Assembly: GCF_016808095.1 (NCBI RefSeq)
Contig: NC_068975.1
Span: 24,063,501 to 24,127,500, forward strand
Direction of reading: 5' to 3'
DNA from: Vigna angularis
Lineage: Eukaryota; Streptophyta; Magnoliopsida; Fabales; Fabaceae
DNA: 64,000 nt
Below the pieces are notes generated by a model, which saw only the letters and a program-made list of their open reading frames with translations, did not search any database and was not told where the DNA came from. The position numbers and the translations under genes are program-made. Below are positions 11,934 to 22,159 of this stretch, piece by piece (position 1 is the first letter of the stretch; each line of letters starts with the position of its first letter).

Positions 11934-14089
11934 TGTAACATCCCAATTATTATAGCATTAAACTATAATAGAGTTCTTACATCATTGATACAATAGAACA
12001 GTTGATAGGAGGAGGAATAACAGTTTTCCTCATTATTATACAAACCCTCACTCATAATTCAAACTAAATACAATTCAAGCTTAAAATAGAGACTAAAAAT
12101 ATAAGTCTCATTCTTATAACTAAGCTTCCGTCGATCCTCCATCTAAAGCTTGCTCCACCGGCATATCACTAACTTCTGCTCCCACCCACTGGATGATCAT
12201 CGCCAGACAAAATACATAACACAAAATAACAACCACACAACAGACAAAGCAAGGGTGAGCTAATGCAACATAAAATGTTAAGGTAAATTAAATTAATAAC
12301 CAATTTTCCAACTTACAAGTTAAATTACTCAATAATACAATAAACATACCATACTCATTGTAAATTCACTCATCCAGATAATCGTATGAATATTGAACTC
12401 TTAGCTAGTTCTACACTTACAGTGGTACTTTACTCAGCTACATCCTATCCTACTCTGTCCCCCAAATTGGATCTTCGGATATGGATGCACTTAATCGCTA
12501 ACTCAATTATTCTATCCTACTCTGTCCCCCAAACTGGATCTTCGGATATGAATAAAACCACTGAAGCTACATCCTTCCTACTCTGTCCACCCCATGGTGG
12601 ATCTTTGGTAAGGATTTCCCACTCTCCACCACAAAGCTTTCTCTCTAAGTGAGATCGAGACTATTGAGAGCATAAGAATGAACCCCTAAATCGGAGTTCC
12701 TATATTCATACGTACAGTACTTGACATAAAAACAATAAGGAGTTCCTCCTTGGAACTCTATTCTACACTTTCCATTCATAAATACACATGTTACCATATT
12801 CTCATCTTTAGTCATATCTTAAGAAAATAACTCTTACATACTCAGACATTTCACATCCTCACAGAAACATCACTTATTAACACATAACTCTTTATGATCT
12901 ATTAAGTCGAACCCTTAAGTAGTTCAAACAGCTTGGATACCCTCACCCATGGCTCCGGAAGGGTCAAAAACCCCCATATCGACCTAAAGAACGTCCAAAA
13001 CGGACATCCAGAACTCCCAAAACGTCAAAAACATCAAAAACACTAAATTTGTCACGCATAACTCGCTCCAACGAGTTGACTCATTTTACTCAAGCGAATT
13101 TACCATTCTAAAATCACGAAAATTCACCTCACAGGCTATATCGACTATTCCTTTCATCGTACAGACTTCCTAGACGTCCAAAAACTCATCTCCTATCAAC
13201 AACCCATATTCATCCAAATCTTATAAACATCTAAACTAAACATATAATTAAAAGGCAGCGGATAATTAGTACAATCCAAAATTTCCGATCAAAAACCTAG
13301 TCTCCTTTTAAATCCATAAACAGATTCAAAATCTTCGATCTATACGTATACCTAAAAAAAAAACTTCCACCGATTCAAAATACTTAATACGAACAAGATC
13401 TCTTCAAAATTATCAAAACAGAAGCATATCCCAATTCCCAACCGTACATCAATTCAAAAGATACAACAGAAGCAGAATTTCATTCTAAAATCATAAAGAG
13501 AATCAAAATCCTAAACATATACCAAATTTAAGATCATACAGAAACAAAAAGACTCAAGGTTAGCTCCCCTTACGGTTTTCTCCTTAGCTATCCTTTCGAA
13601 AACACTTTGCGAACGTTCCCCCGACTCAAATCACAGCTCTAAAGTTCCTCTGCTCCAAAACCTTCGTACACTAGCCTTTGGTTCAACTTAGGAACCATTC
13701 CAACCCCTGGGACGTCCTTAAATAGCCAAACATTTGGCTAGAAACGCGTTTAAACAGTAAAACGCGTTTAAACAGTCAAAAACGCGTCAAAAACGTGTCC
13801 ACTCACTCGGACAACTTTGTCAGTCTGGTTGAACCCCTTCCCGATGTCGGAATTACGCGTATGAGTACTTGAATCGAAGCTATTTGAGTCTACTTTCTAA
13901 TGGAGAAAGAATTAACTCAATATCTAATTTATAAAAAAAGTTATAATTGAAATACTAAACCTTGTCAAAGTCGACAGCATTGTATTTTGTACTATACTTC
14001 GTACTTTTGTTACAACTTGTTACATCTTGAGTTTCTTAGTCTCCTAATGACCCAAACTTACTATTTCTTCTAATTTTTAGGGTCTTACA
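11934..14089 (-). repeat. 3' LTR of gypsy A
   Basis: On the plus strand it begins TGTAACATCCC and ends GGGTCTTACA. It is the partner of 29132-31288, with scattered substitutions. On the minus strand a purine tract (AAAGGTTGGAAGA) precedes it, next to 14090. It contains a direct repeat of a segment with CCTACTCTGTCCCCC and GGATCTTCGGATATG (12447-12595). Confidence 0.95.
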
Positions 14090-14133
14090 TTCTTCCAACC
14101 TTTAAAATTTTTCGTCCTCGAAAAATGCACTTG

Positions 14134-14752
14134 CTAATCAAACAGATGAGGATAGAAGGTCTTCATTTCTTCTTCCAATTCCCATGTCATCTCTTGGGTC
14201 TTCTCATTCCACAATACTTTGACTGTACGAATATCCTTTCCTCTTAGTTGCTTCGCCTGAACATCAAGAATTCGTACTGGTTTTGCATCTAATGACAAAT
14301 CCTCTCTGACTTGAACATCATCCACCTCGAGTACATGATCAGGACTTGACACATATTTCCTCAATTGAGAGACGTGAAATACATTGTGCAAGTTTGCCAG
14401 TTGAGGAGGTAGAGCAATCTCATATGCTACCGGTCCAATTCTCTTGATAACTTGGAATGGACCAAGAATCTTCGGAGACAACTTCTTGGATCTGATAGCT
14501 CTCCCTATTCCAGTCATCTGAGAAACTCGCAGAAACACGTGACTTCCCACTTCAAACTCAAGAGGCCTTCGCCTATGATCTGCATAAGACTTCTGTCTGC
14601 TCTGTGATGCCTTCATCCTTTCCTGTATCAGTTTCACCTTTTCTGTGGTTTGTTGAATTAATTCTGGTCCTAACATCACTGTTTCTCCTTCTTGGTACCA
14701 ACATAGGGGTGTCTTACATCTCCTACCATACAGTGCTTCATATGGCGCCATG
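14134..14752 (-). pseudogene. Integrase C-terminus and chromodomain-like tail of gypsy A (severed piece)
   Basis: A 205-codon frame carries the end of integrase ([15 protein letters not shown], then [17 protein letters not shown] and [29 protein letters not shown], here given in parts) followed by TVKVLWN...[10 protein letters not shown], the chromodomain-like module that in chromoviruses directs integration to chromatin. It continues the integrase that stops at 25090 on the far side of element B. The five bases CCATG occur on both sides of the break as the duplication made by B. The piece cannot be translated with the rest of pol. Confidence 0.93.
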
Positions 14753-15158
14753 TGTAAGATCCTTGAAAATATTTGTAAGTTAAAATGTAAGATCCATAAA
14801 AAAAAATATTTATAATTGTAAATTTTAACATTTTATTAGTAATAATAATTTTAATGGATAGAAAAATGTAAATTTTTGGATATAAAGTTATAGTAATTCT
14901 AGAGGGAGAGCTTCAAATTTTTGATAACTTATTTAGGATTTTTTTTAAGAAAAGTGAATAGTAAATAGTAAATAGTAAATAGTGAATAGTAAATAGTTAA
15001 AAAAAATATATTAAAATAAATTGTGGAAGAGAATACTCCACGTAGAATTAATCATTCAGAGATAAGAATGATGAATAAAAAATAATTTTTGAATAGTAAA
15101 AATGAATAGTAAAAGTGAATAGTAAAAATGAATAGTAAAAAATGAATAGTAAAATTTT

Positions 15159-15176
15159 TTGGCTATAAATAGCCAA
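15159..15176 (+). promoter_or_regulatory. LTR promoter TATA box inside a perfect inverted repeat
   Basis: TTGGCTAT-AA-ATAGCCAA: 8-bp arms around two bases contain the TATA core CTATAAATA. It is followed by a purine-rich stretch, as expected at the start of the R region. The same motif is in the 3' LTR at 22568-22585. Confidence 0.6.
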
Positions 15177-15550
15177 AGGGGGGAGGCTGAAAATTTGCAC
15201 AAAAATTCTAGAGAAATTGTGAGAGAAGAGAGTTGGAGGAAATTATAGTTAAAGAGGGGAAATTCTGGAAGTTTCCGGAGAACGGTTTGAGAAGAGGAAA
15301 CTAAGTCTGGAATAGAGGTAAGGGAAGCTAACTTTGAGTATTTCTTTTTGTATTATCTTGAGTCTTGAATATGCTATAATTTTTCTTTTGTCTGATTTTA
15401 AATCTTGAATATGGAGTATTTTGTTTCTGTATGATTTTGAATTTTAAATAAGAGTATGTTTTGTGTTAATATCCAAGTGTGATAGTTGTAAAATATGATG
15501 TTGATTATGTTATGCCAATTGTATGTTATTAGTGGTTTATTTTTGTATTT

Positions 15551-15992
15551 TGGAAGGATTAGAAATTGTCTAACCGGCTCTGCCAGATTCAATTTCTTAT
15601 TTCCCCAAACATTTTATTGTTTTCCTTATTTATTTTTATTGTTTTTTTGAAAGGATTAGAAATTGTCTAACCGGCTCTGCCAGATTCAATTTCTTGATTC
15701 CCCAAACTTTTTATTTCCTTCCGTATTTATTTTATTACATTTTTGGAAGGATTAGAAGTTGTCTAACCGGCTCTACCAGATTCAACTTCTTGTTTCCCCA
15801 AACTATTTATTTCTTTGCTTATTTATTTTATTGCATTTTTGGAAGGATTAGAAGTTGTCTAACCGGCTCTGCCAGATTCAACTTCTTATTTCCCCAGACA
15901 TGTATTGTTCTTGTTATTTAATTATATTGTATTGATGGATGGATTAAAAGTTGTCTAACCGGCTCTGCCAGATTCAACTTCTTGTTTCCCCA
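15551..15992 (+). repeat. Five tandem ~96-bp repeats in the 5' LTR of gypsy B
   Basis: Each copy contains GGATTAGAA(A/G)TTGTCTAA, CCGGCTCTGCCAGATTCAA and TTTCCCC, with T-rich spacers. Starts are near 15551, 15646, 15743, 15839 and 15936. The same array recurs in the 3' LTR (about 22960-23400). Confidence 0.85.
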
Positions 15993-17019
15993 TGAATTTT
16001 TATATTAAGATTATTTTTATGATTGTCAAATATTGTATTCTTCTATGACCATTTATAGTAATGTTTTATTATTGTTAATTGTTTATAATTATCTTGTATG
16101 AATTCTATTATGGATGTTTATTGTGATGAATTTATTGAATGAGTTTGTTGGCTGAAATTAATCTTGTTGGAAGGTTTGGAATAAGGGTTCTGTAATAGCT
16201 TGTATATATGGGTATTAAATATATAAACAGTGTTTGAGGTTGTTGTGAGAGGAAGTAAAATTAGGCATTTTAAGATTTAGAGCATAAGAAAACAAGGCAG
16301 ATAAATTAAATAAATAAATTGTTAATTATTGAAGGCCTCCCTTTGTTGGTAGGATAGAGGAACCTTAAAAACCTGAGTTGGCACATCCCTGATCATAGAG
16401 CAGCCTTGGCCTGGTCCAGTCAGTTGTGACTAGTCATATGTGCTGGCGTCGAAGGTGAGTTTGATGCGTTCAGACATCTGGGTCCTCTCCGGTGACCAAT
16501 TGGGGTAAAGAAAAATCTCTACTAGGATGAAAATAAAATAAAACAAGTTGATTGTAGATGCATAATATTATCATGGTAAAAATTTCATATATATTTTATT
16601 TATCATTACATTGAGCCCAGACTTTAATATGTAGTTCCTAAGATATGTTGATATATTTTGGTTGATCCATGATCTTTGTTTGGTGAAAATATGTTGAGTT
16701 ATACTCGGTATGGTCAAAATGAGTTTATAATATGAAGTATGATATCTGGCAATATGTTTAATTTATTGACACCAAAATAGGTTATTGTCAAATTATGATT
16801 AGAGAATGAACATGATTGAGTTATGCGGAGAAGAAGTTATGAATTGTTGATTTGATGAAATGTTGGAGTGGATAAGAGGATATGAAATGTTGATTTGATG
16901 AAATGTTGGAGTAGATATAAGAAATCATTGCTTATGAAATGATGTTTCCTACGGGAAGTAGTATGTTCGGTTTATACCATGGGAGCTTGATATGAGCAAA
17001 GTAACACCTGAGGTTTATG

Positions 17020-17190
17020 AAAGCAGGCAACAAGTGGTCTGACCATAAGGCTTTGACATAAATATGTGGTTCATAAGTTTTATAGAAGCAGGCAGAGAGA
17101 GGTCTGACCATAAGGCTTCAGAGATTAATACATAGTATACAGGTGAGGCTTAAGGAAGCAGGCAGAGAGCGGTCTGACCATAAGGCTTCG
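17020..17190 (+). repeat. Three tandem ~67-bp repeats in the 5' LTR of gypsy B
   Basis: Copies start near 17020, 17085 and 17155 and share GAAGCAGGCAGAGAG and GGTCTGACCATAAGGCTT. They are repeated in the 3' LTR near 24425-24595. Confidence 0.8.
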
Positions 17191-17685
17191 TGAGTAAGCA
17201 TGGTAAAATTGTAAGGTTTATGAAATTGAGGAAGTTGATTTTGATAATGATGAATTAATGACATCGGGGTAATGATATTTTAGTAATTGTAGAAATACAT
17301 GTTTGAACTATTCTTATTACAAGTTTAATGATTGATATGATATGGTTGGCTTACCCTTATTTGCTTGTTCTATGATCATATAACTCATGTTATATGTGAT
17401 TAGATAATGTTGCAGATGCGGTTGAAAAAGCTTAGAGATGAGAGAGATGCGGGGAAAAACTTTCAGGGATTTTTGTAAAAAGAATAAATTTGTATTGGGA
17501 AGATTATGTTGTGTAAAACTTATAAGTTGAAATTTCAATGATGAAGACTATATTGTTTAAAGTTTGTAAGTTTGGTATTGTACTTTGGAGTAATTGAAAT
17601 AAAGTTTGATTGTTTATATGAGATATCAAATTAATTTAGTCTCTACTATCAGTAATACCCTTTAAAATATTTGGGTGTTACATTA

Positions 17686-17697
17686 TGGTATCAGAGC
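17686..17697 (+). promoter_or_regulatory. Primer-binding site of gypsy B (initiator tRNA-Met)
   Basis: TGGTATCAGAGC, three bases after the end of the 5' LTR, is complementary to the 3' end of plant initiator tRNA-Met, the usual minus-strand primer of this group. Confidence 0.92.
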
Positions 17698-17856
17698 AAT
17701 GGTTTTCGAAAGTATTTTGGGACTATGGGGAGTGAAATTATTATTCTTAGTAAAACTATTAATTGTTATGATGAAAATGACTATTGGAGGAAATTGATTA
17801 TCATATGCTAAATTGTATTGTTATCTTTTTGAAGAAATCATTTAAACTCGACAAAG

Positions 17857-19164
17857 ATGCAGCAACAACAAGTTGATCAAGTACCTCAAAATCATTCTAG
17901 CTTGAATGACTTCTTAAGGCATGATCCAACTAAATTTAATGGGGAGGCTACTCCTGATGAGGCTGACTCTTGGCTAAGGCAGAATGAGAAGATTTTTCGG
18001 GTAATAACTTGCTCAGAAGAACAAAAATTAACTTATGCATCATTTCTTTTGGTGGGTGAAGCTGAATATTGGTGGGAAAGTATGCAACAGTTGATGACGG
18101 TTCGTGGTGAGGCTGTGAATTGGGAGAACTTTAAGATAAGGTTCTTGGAAAAATATTTTCCAAACAGTGCAAAATTTGCAAGGGAGGCGGAGTTTCTGAC
18201 CTTACAACAAAGGAGGTTATCAATACAAGAGTACGTAGTAAAATTTAATTATCTCTCGAGGTTTTATACTCAGAATATCACAGAAGAATGGAGATGTCGA
18301 AAATTCGAGGGAGGACTAAGGCATGAACTGAAGAAGGTACTTATGCCATTGGAAATACAAGAGTTTCCAGCATTGGTAGAGAAAGCCAGAATGATAGAAT
18401 TGTTGGAGTTTGATCCAAGTAGAGTTTCCAGACTTGCAAAGGGAGAATCTTCAATGAAATTCAACAAAAAACCTTATGAAAAACCACAATTATCATATCG
18501 GGGAACGGTGAAGTGTTTTGAGTGTGGAGGGGCACATTTCAGACGTGACTGCCCTAAACTTATTGGGGAAAAAGTTGAAGGGAAGAGATGTTTCATCTGC
18601 AATGATCCGGGACACTTTGCTAATGTTTGTCCAAAGAAAAAGAAGGTGGGAGAACCACAACAACAAGATTCTGCTGAAGTAAAGCCCCGGGCAACAGGAA
18701 GAGTATTCGCAATGTCTGCAGAAGAGGCTACTAAGCCAGGTACATTAATCTTACACTCCTGTATGTTGTTAGGAGAATGCGTATATGTTTTGTTTGACTC
18801 TGGAGCCACACACTCCTTTATATCCCTGGCATGTTTAGAAAGACTCGGATTACCGATGCTTGATCTAGGGTGTGAATTAGTAGTTTCTACACCAGCATCG
18901 GGACCAGTTACGACCAGTTCAGTCTGTGTCGGATGCCCGATCCAAATTGCAGGACGCAAGTTCAAAGTGAACTTGATCTGCTTACCCCTTCAAAATCTAG
19001 ACATTATTTTGGGAATGGATTGGTTGACTGCCAATCACGTTCTTACTGACTGTGGGAAACAAAAGATAGAGTTTCTAAATTTGAACGATTTAGAACTAAG
19101 CTCAACTCGAGTCGCTGCGAAGGATATCAAAGATGGAGCTACCTGCTATGTGGTGTTAGCTTAG
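17857..19164 (+). CDS. Gypsy B gag-protease polyprotein
   Basis: 435 codons. Residues ~10-190 form the retrotransposon gag capsid domain (FNGEATPDEADSWLRQNEKI; WRCRKFEGGLRHEL). Two zinc knuckles follow: the first is CX2CX3HX4C (CFECGGAHFRRDC), one residue short of the usual spacing, and the second is the standard CX2CX4HX4C (CFICNDPGHFANVC). Element A has the same short first knuckle, so this is a family trait. A retropepsin-like aspartic protease has the DSGATHSF active site (~residue 321) and ends near ILGMDWL. The product would form cytoplasmic particles and process the polyprotein. The start at 17857 is the first ATG in frame; relative to A the protein lacks about 60 N-terminal residues. 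The frame ends at TAG, and the same frame continues open into pol. Confidence 0.93.
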   Translation: MQQQQVDQVPQNHSSLNDFLRHDPTKFNGEATPDEADSWLRQNEKIFRVITCSEEQKLTYASFLLVGEAEYWWESMQQLMTVRGEAVNWENFKIRFLEKYFPNSAKFAREAEFLTLQQRRLSIQEYVVKFNYLSRFYTQNITEEWRCRKFEGGLRHELKKVLMPLEIQEFPALVEKARMIELLEFDPSRVSRLAKGESSMKFNKKPYEKPQLSYRGTVKCFECGGAHFRRDCPKLIGEKVEGKRCFICNDPGHFANVCPKKKKVGEPQQQDSAEVKPRATGRVFAMSAEEATKPGTLILHSCMLLGECVYVLFDSGATHSFISLACLERLGLPMLDLGCELVVSTPASGPVTTSSVCVGCPIQIAGRKFKVNLICLPLQNLDIILGMDWLTANHVLTDCGKQKIEFLNLNDLELSSTRVAAKDIKDGATCYVVLA

Positions 19165-19206
19165 GAGAAAAGAGAGAATACTGAAGAACAAATCATCGGA
19201 ATACCT

Positions 19207-22095
19207 GTGGTAGAAGAATATGTTGATGTTTTTCCAGAAGAAGTGCCAGGTTTACCACCTAGTCGAGAGATCGATTTCACAATAGATCTAGTGCCCGGAG
19301 CTGGCCCGGTTTCTATGGCTCCATACAGAATGGCTCCTGCCGAACTAGCAGAGTTGAAAAAGCAAATCGAAGATCTGTTGGAGAAGAAGTTTATCCGTCC
19401 AAGTGTGTCTCCATGGGGAGCTCCTGTATTGCTGGTGAAGAAGAAGGATGGAAGTTCAAGGTTGTGCGTGGATTATCGACAGTTGAACAAGGTTACAATA
19501 AAGAACAAATATCCTTTGCCAAGAATCGATGATCTATTAGATCAGTTGAGAGGAGCAGAGGTGTTTTCAAAAATTGATCTCAGATCTGGGTACCATCAGA
19601 TTCTTGTCAAGACGGAAGATGTACAAAAGACGACTTTCAGATCTCGCTATGGACACTTTGAGTACGTGGTAATGCCGTTTGGTGTGACGAATGCCCCAGC
19701 GATTTTTATGGACTACATGAACAGAATATTTCGGTCATGTTTAGATAAGTTCGTGGTAGTATTTATAGACGATATTCTTATCTATTCAGAGAATAAGGAA
19801 AAACATGCAGAACACTTGAGGGTGGCGTTGGAAATTTTAAGAAAACATCAACTGTATGGGAAACTGTCAAAGTGTGAGTTCTGGATAGAGAAAGTACAAT
19901 TTTTGGGTCATGTGATTTCTGCTCAAGAAATCTCAGTGGATCCAGCAAAAGTGGAAGCTGTGCTAAAGTGGGAGCGGCCGAAAACTGTAACTGAAGTACG
20001 AAGTTTTGTAGGATTAGCCGGTTATTACCGACGTTTTGTCGAAGGGTTTTCCAAGATTGTAGGTCCTCTAACTCAGTTAACTCGTAAAGATCAACCATTT
20101 CTGTGGACTGACAAGTGCGAAGCCAGTTTTGAAAATATGAAGCAACGACTAACGTCAGCACCAGTATTAATCATTCCAGACTCTAGCAAATCTTTTGAGG
20201 TGTACTGCGATGCGTCATATCAAGGATTGGGGTGCGTTCTAATGCAAGGAAGGAGACCTGTAGCTTATGCATCTAGGCAGCTAAAAGCGCATGAGAAAAA
20301 CTACCCAACGCATGACATCGAACTTGCAGCAGTAGTATTTGCATTAAAGACATGGAGACACTACCTCTATGGGGCAAGTTTCCAAGTTTTTAGTGACCAT
20401 AAGAGTCTAAAGTATTTGTTCGATCAAAAGGAATTGAACATGCGACAAAGAAGATGGATGGAATATATGAAGGACTATGACTTCGAGCTTTTATATCACC
20501 CAGGAAAAGCCAATGTGGTGGCAGATGCATTGAGTAGGAGACAAGCTCAGATAACAACGATGATGGTGAAGGAATTAGAACTGTTAGAAAAGTTACGTGA
20601 TATGAACTTGGGGTTGCAGTTAAACCCAGATCACATATGGTGTAGTCATTTAGTAATCACTAGTGACTTCTTAGAACAAGTGAAGGTTGAGCAGTCGATG
20701 GATCAAGAGTTGCAGCAAAAGATCATGTTGTTGGACACCGATCAAGCTAAGGAGTTCGTTCTAAGTAAAGATGGCATACTTCGATTTAAAAACAGAGTGT
20801 GTATCCCTGCAAAGAGTGAATTAAAACATTTAATTTTAGACGAAGGCCATAAAAGTCGTCTTAGCATACATCCAGGTATGACTAAGATGTATAAGGACCT
20901 GAAAGAGTCATTTTGGTGGAATGGAATGAAGAGGGATGTGGCCGAGTTTGTAGCAGCCTGCTTGGTGTGTCAAAAGGCAAAAGTGGAGCATCAAAAACCG
21001 GGTGGGATGTTACGACAGTTAGACATTCCTCAATGGAAGTGGGACAGTATCTCGATGTACTTTGTAACACATTTACCAAAATCATCAAAAGGTCACGATT
21101 CTATCTGGGTTATCGTTGATAGACTAACCAAGAGCGCTCACTTTTTACCTATTAATCAACGTATGTCACTAGAAAAGCTGACGGAGTTATACATCGGGGA
21201 AGTAGTGAGGTTGCATGGCATACCTACAAGCATTGTGTCAGACAGAGATCCAAGGTTTACTTCAAGGTTCTGGCAAACGCTACAGAAGGCTCTGGGAACA
21301 CAGTTGAAGATGAGTTCGGCTTATCACCCTCAGACTGATGGTCAAACAGAAAGGACTATTCAATCTTTGGAGGATTTGCTGAGAACTTGTGTATTAGATC
21401 ATCTTGGAAGTTGGAATGAGATACTACCATTAGTAGAATTTACTTACAACAACAGTTATCATTCCAGTATTGGTATGCCACCATATGAAGCTTTATATGG
21501 AAGAAGATGTAGAACACCGTTGTGTTGGTTTCAAGATGGGGAAGCACTGACAGTGGGACCCGAGATATTACAACAAACCACAGAAAAAATAAAATTAGTC
21601 CAAGATCGGATGAAAGCAACTCAAAGTAGACAAAAGTCATATGCCGACAAAAGAAGAAGACCGTTAGAATTTGAAGAAGGAGATCATGTATTCTTACGAG
21701 TAACGCCAACTACAGGAGTCGGGAGAGCTATAGAGATGAGGAAACTGACACCAAAATTTCTCGGACCGTATCAAATTCTCAAAAAGATTGGACCAGTGGC
21801 TTATGAGATAGCACTACCACCTCGATTGACAAATTTGCATAATGTTTTTCATGTATCCCAACTGAGGAAGTATATTCCAGATCCAAAGCATGTGTTAGAA
21901 GTTGATGAAATTCAGGTCAAGGAAAATTTAACAATGGAAGTTGGCCCAGTGCATATACTAGATGTTCAAATGAAAAAGTTAAGAGGGAAGGATATTCGCA
22001 CGGTAAAGGTACTTTGGAATGAAGACACACAGGAAATGACTTGGGAATTGGAAGAATTTATGATAAAGGAATATCCATATCTCTTTTGTAAGTAA
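19207..22095 (+). CDS. Gypsy B pol: reverse transcriptase, RNase H, integrase, chromodomain-like tail
   Basis: 962 codons, in the same frame as gag and 14 codons after its TAG. RT (~residues 30-260) has the catalytic FIDD motif ([11 protein letters not shown]). RNase H (~310-440) starts FEVYCDAS and keeps [17 protein letters not shown]. Integrase (~530-830) has the zinc HHCC region ([11 protein letters not shown]...CLVCQKAK) and DDE core positions in SDRDPRF and QTDGQTERT, but the first catalytic Asp is replaced (SISMYFVTH; codon TAC at 21058-21060). The C-terminus is chromodomain-like ([20 protein letters not shown]). Enzymes of this type copy RNA to DNA and insert it. The Tyr should abolish integration by this copy, so it either arose after insertion or the copy was mobilised in trans. 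Whether pol is reached by stop-codon readthrough or is cut off by a mutation is open. Confidence 0.94.
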   Translation: MVEEYVDVFPEEVPGLPPSREIDFTIDLVPGAGPVSMAPYRMAPAELAELKKQIEDLLEKKFIRPSVSPWGAPVLLVKKKDGSSRLCVDYRQLNKVTIKNKYPLPRIDDLLDQLRGAEVFSKIDLRSGYHQILVKTEDVQKTTFRSRYGHFEYVVMPFGVTNAPAIFMDYMNRIFRSCLDKFVVVFIDDILIYSENKEKHAEHLRVALEILRKHQLYGKLSKCEFWIEKVQFLGHVISAQEISVDPAKVEAVLKWERPKTVTEVRSFVGLAGYYRRFVEGFSKIVGPLTQLTRKDQPFLWTDKCEASFENMKQRLTSAPVLIIPDSSKSFEVYCDASYQGLGCVLMQGRRPVAYASRQLKAHEKNYPTHDIELAAVVFALKTWRHYLYGASFQVFSDHKSLKYLFDQKELNMRQRRWMEYMKDYDFELLYHPGKANVVADALSRRQAQITTMMVKELELLEKLRDMNLGLQLNPDHIWCSHLVITSDFLEQVKVEQSMDQELQQKIMLLDTDQAKEFVLSKDGILRFKNRVCIPAKSELKHLILDEGHKSRLSIHPGMTKMYKDLKESFWWNGMKRDVAEFVAACLVCQKAKVEHQKPGGMLRQLDIPQWKWDSISMYFVTHLPKSSKGHDSIWVIVDRLTKSAHFLPINQRMSLEKLTELYIGEVVRLHGIPTSIVSDRDPRFTSRFWQTLQKALGTQLKMSSAYHPQTDGQTERTIQSLEDLLRTCVLDHLGSWNEILPLVEFTYNNSYHSSIGMPPYEALYGRRCRTPLCWFQDGEALTVGPEILQQTTEKIKLVQDRMKATQSRQKSYADKRRRPLEFEEGDHVFLRVTPTTGVGRAIEMRKLTPKFLGPYQILKKIGPVAYEIALPPRLTNLHNVFHVSQLRKYIPDPKHVLEVDEIQVKENLTMEVGPVHILDVQMKKLRGKDIRTVKVLWNEDTQEMTWELEEFMIKEYPYLFCK

Positions 22096-22150
22096 TTTTT
22101 TTTAGTCTTTGTTTAAATAAATAATTTTCGAGGGCGAAAATAATTGTTGT

Positions 22151-22159
22151 TGGGGAGAT
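22151..22159 (+). promoter_or_regulatory. Polypurine tract of gypsy B
   Basis: TGGGGAGAT immediately precedes the 3' LTR start at 22160, the position of plus-strand priming. Confidence 0.75.

Larger units (their letters stand above)
14753..17682 (+). repeat. 5' LTR of gypsy B
   Basis: Begins TGTAAGATCC and ends GGGTGTTACA. It contains AAATAGT-type short repeats (14950-15155), a palindromic TATA box (15159-15176), five copies of a ~96-bp repeat (15551-15992) and three copies of a ~67-bp repeat (17020-17190). Confidence 0.97.

Noticed and set aside
17686..17697. A tRNA gene at the TGGTATCAGAGC sites
   Set aside because: Only the 12 bases complementary to the tRNA 3' end are present, exactly next to each 5' LTR, so these are primer-binding sites.
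19778..21709. Antisense frames of 68-127 codons inside gypsy B pol
   Set aside because: Shadows of the conserved pol reading frame, with no family resemblance.
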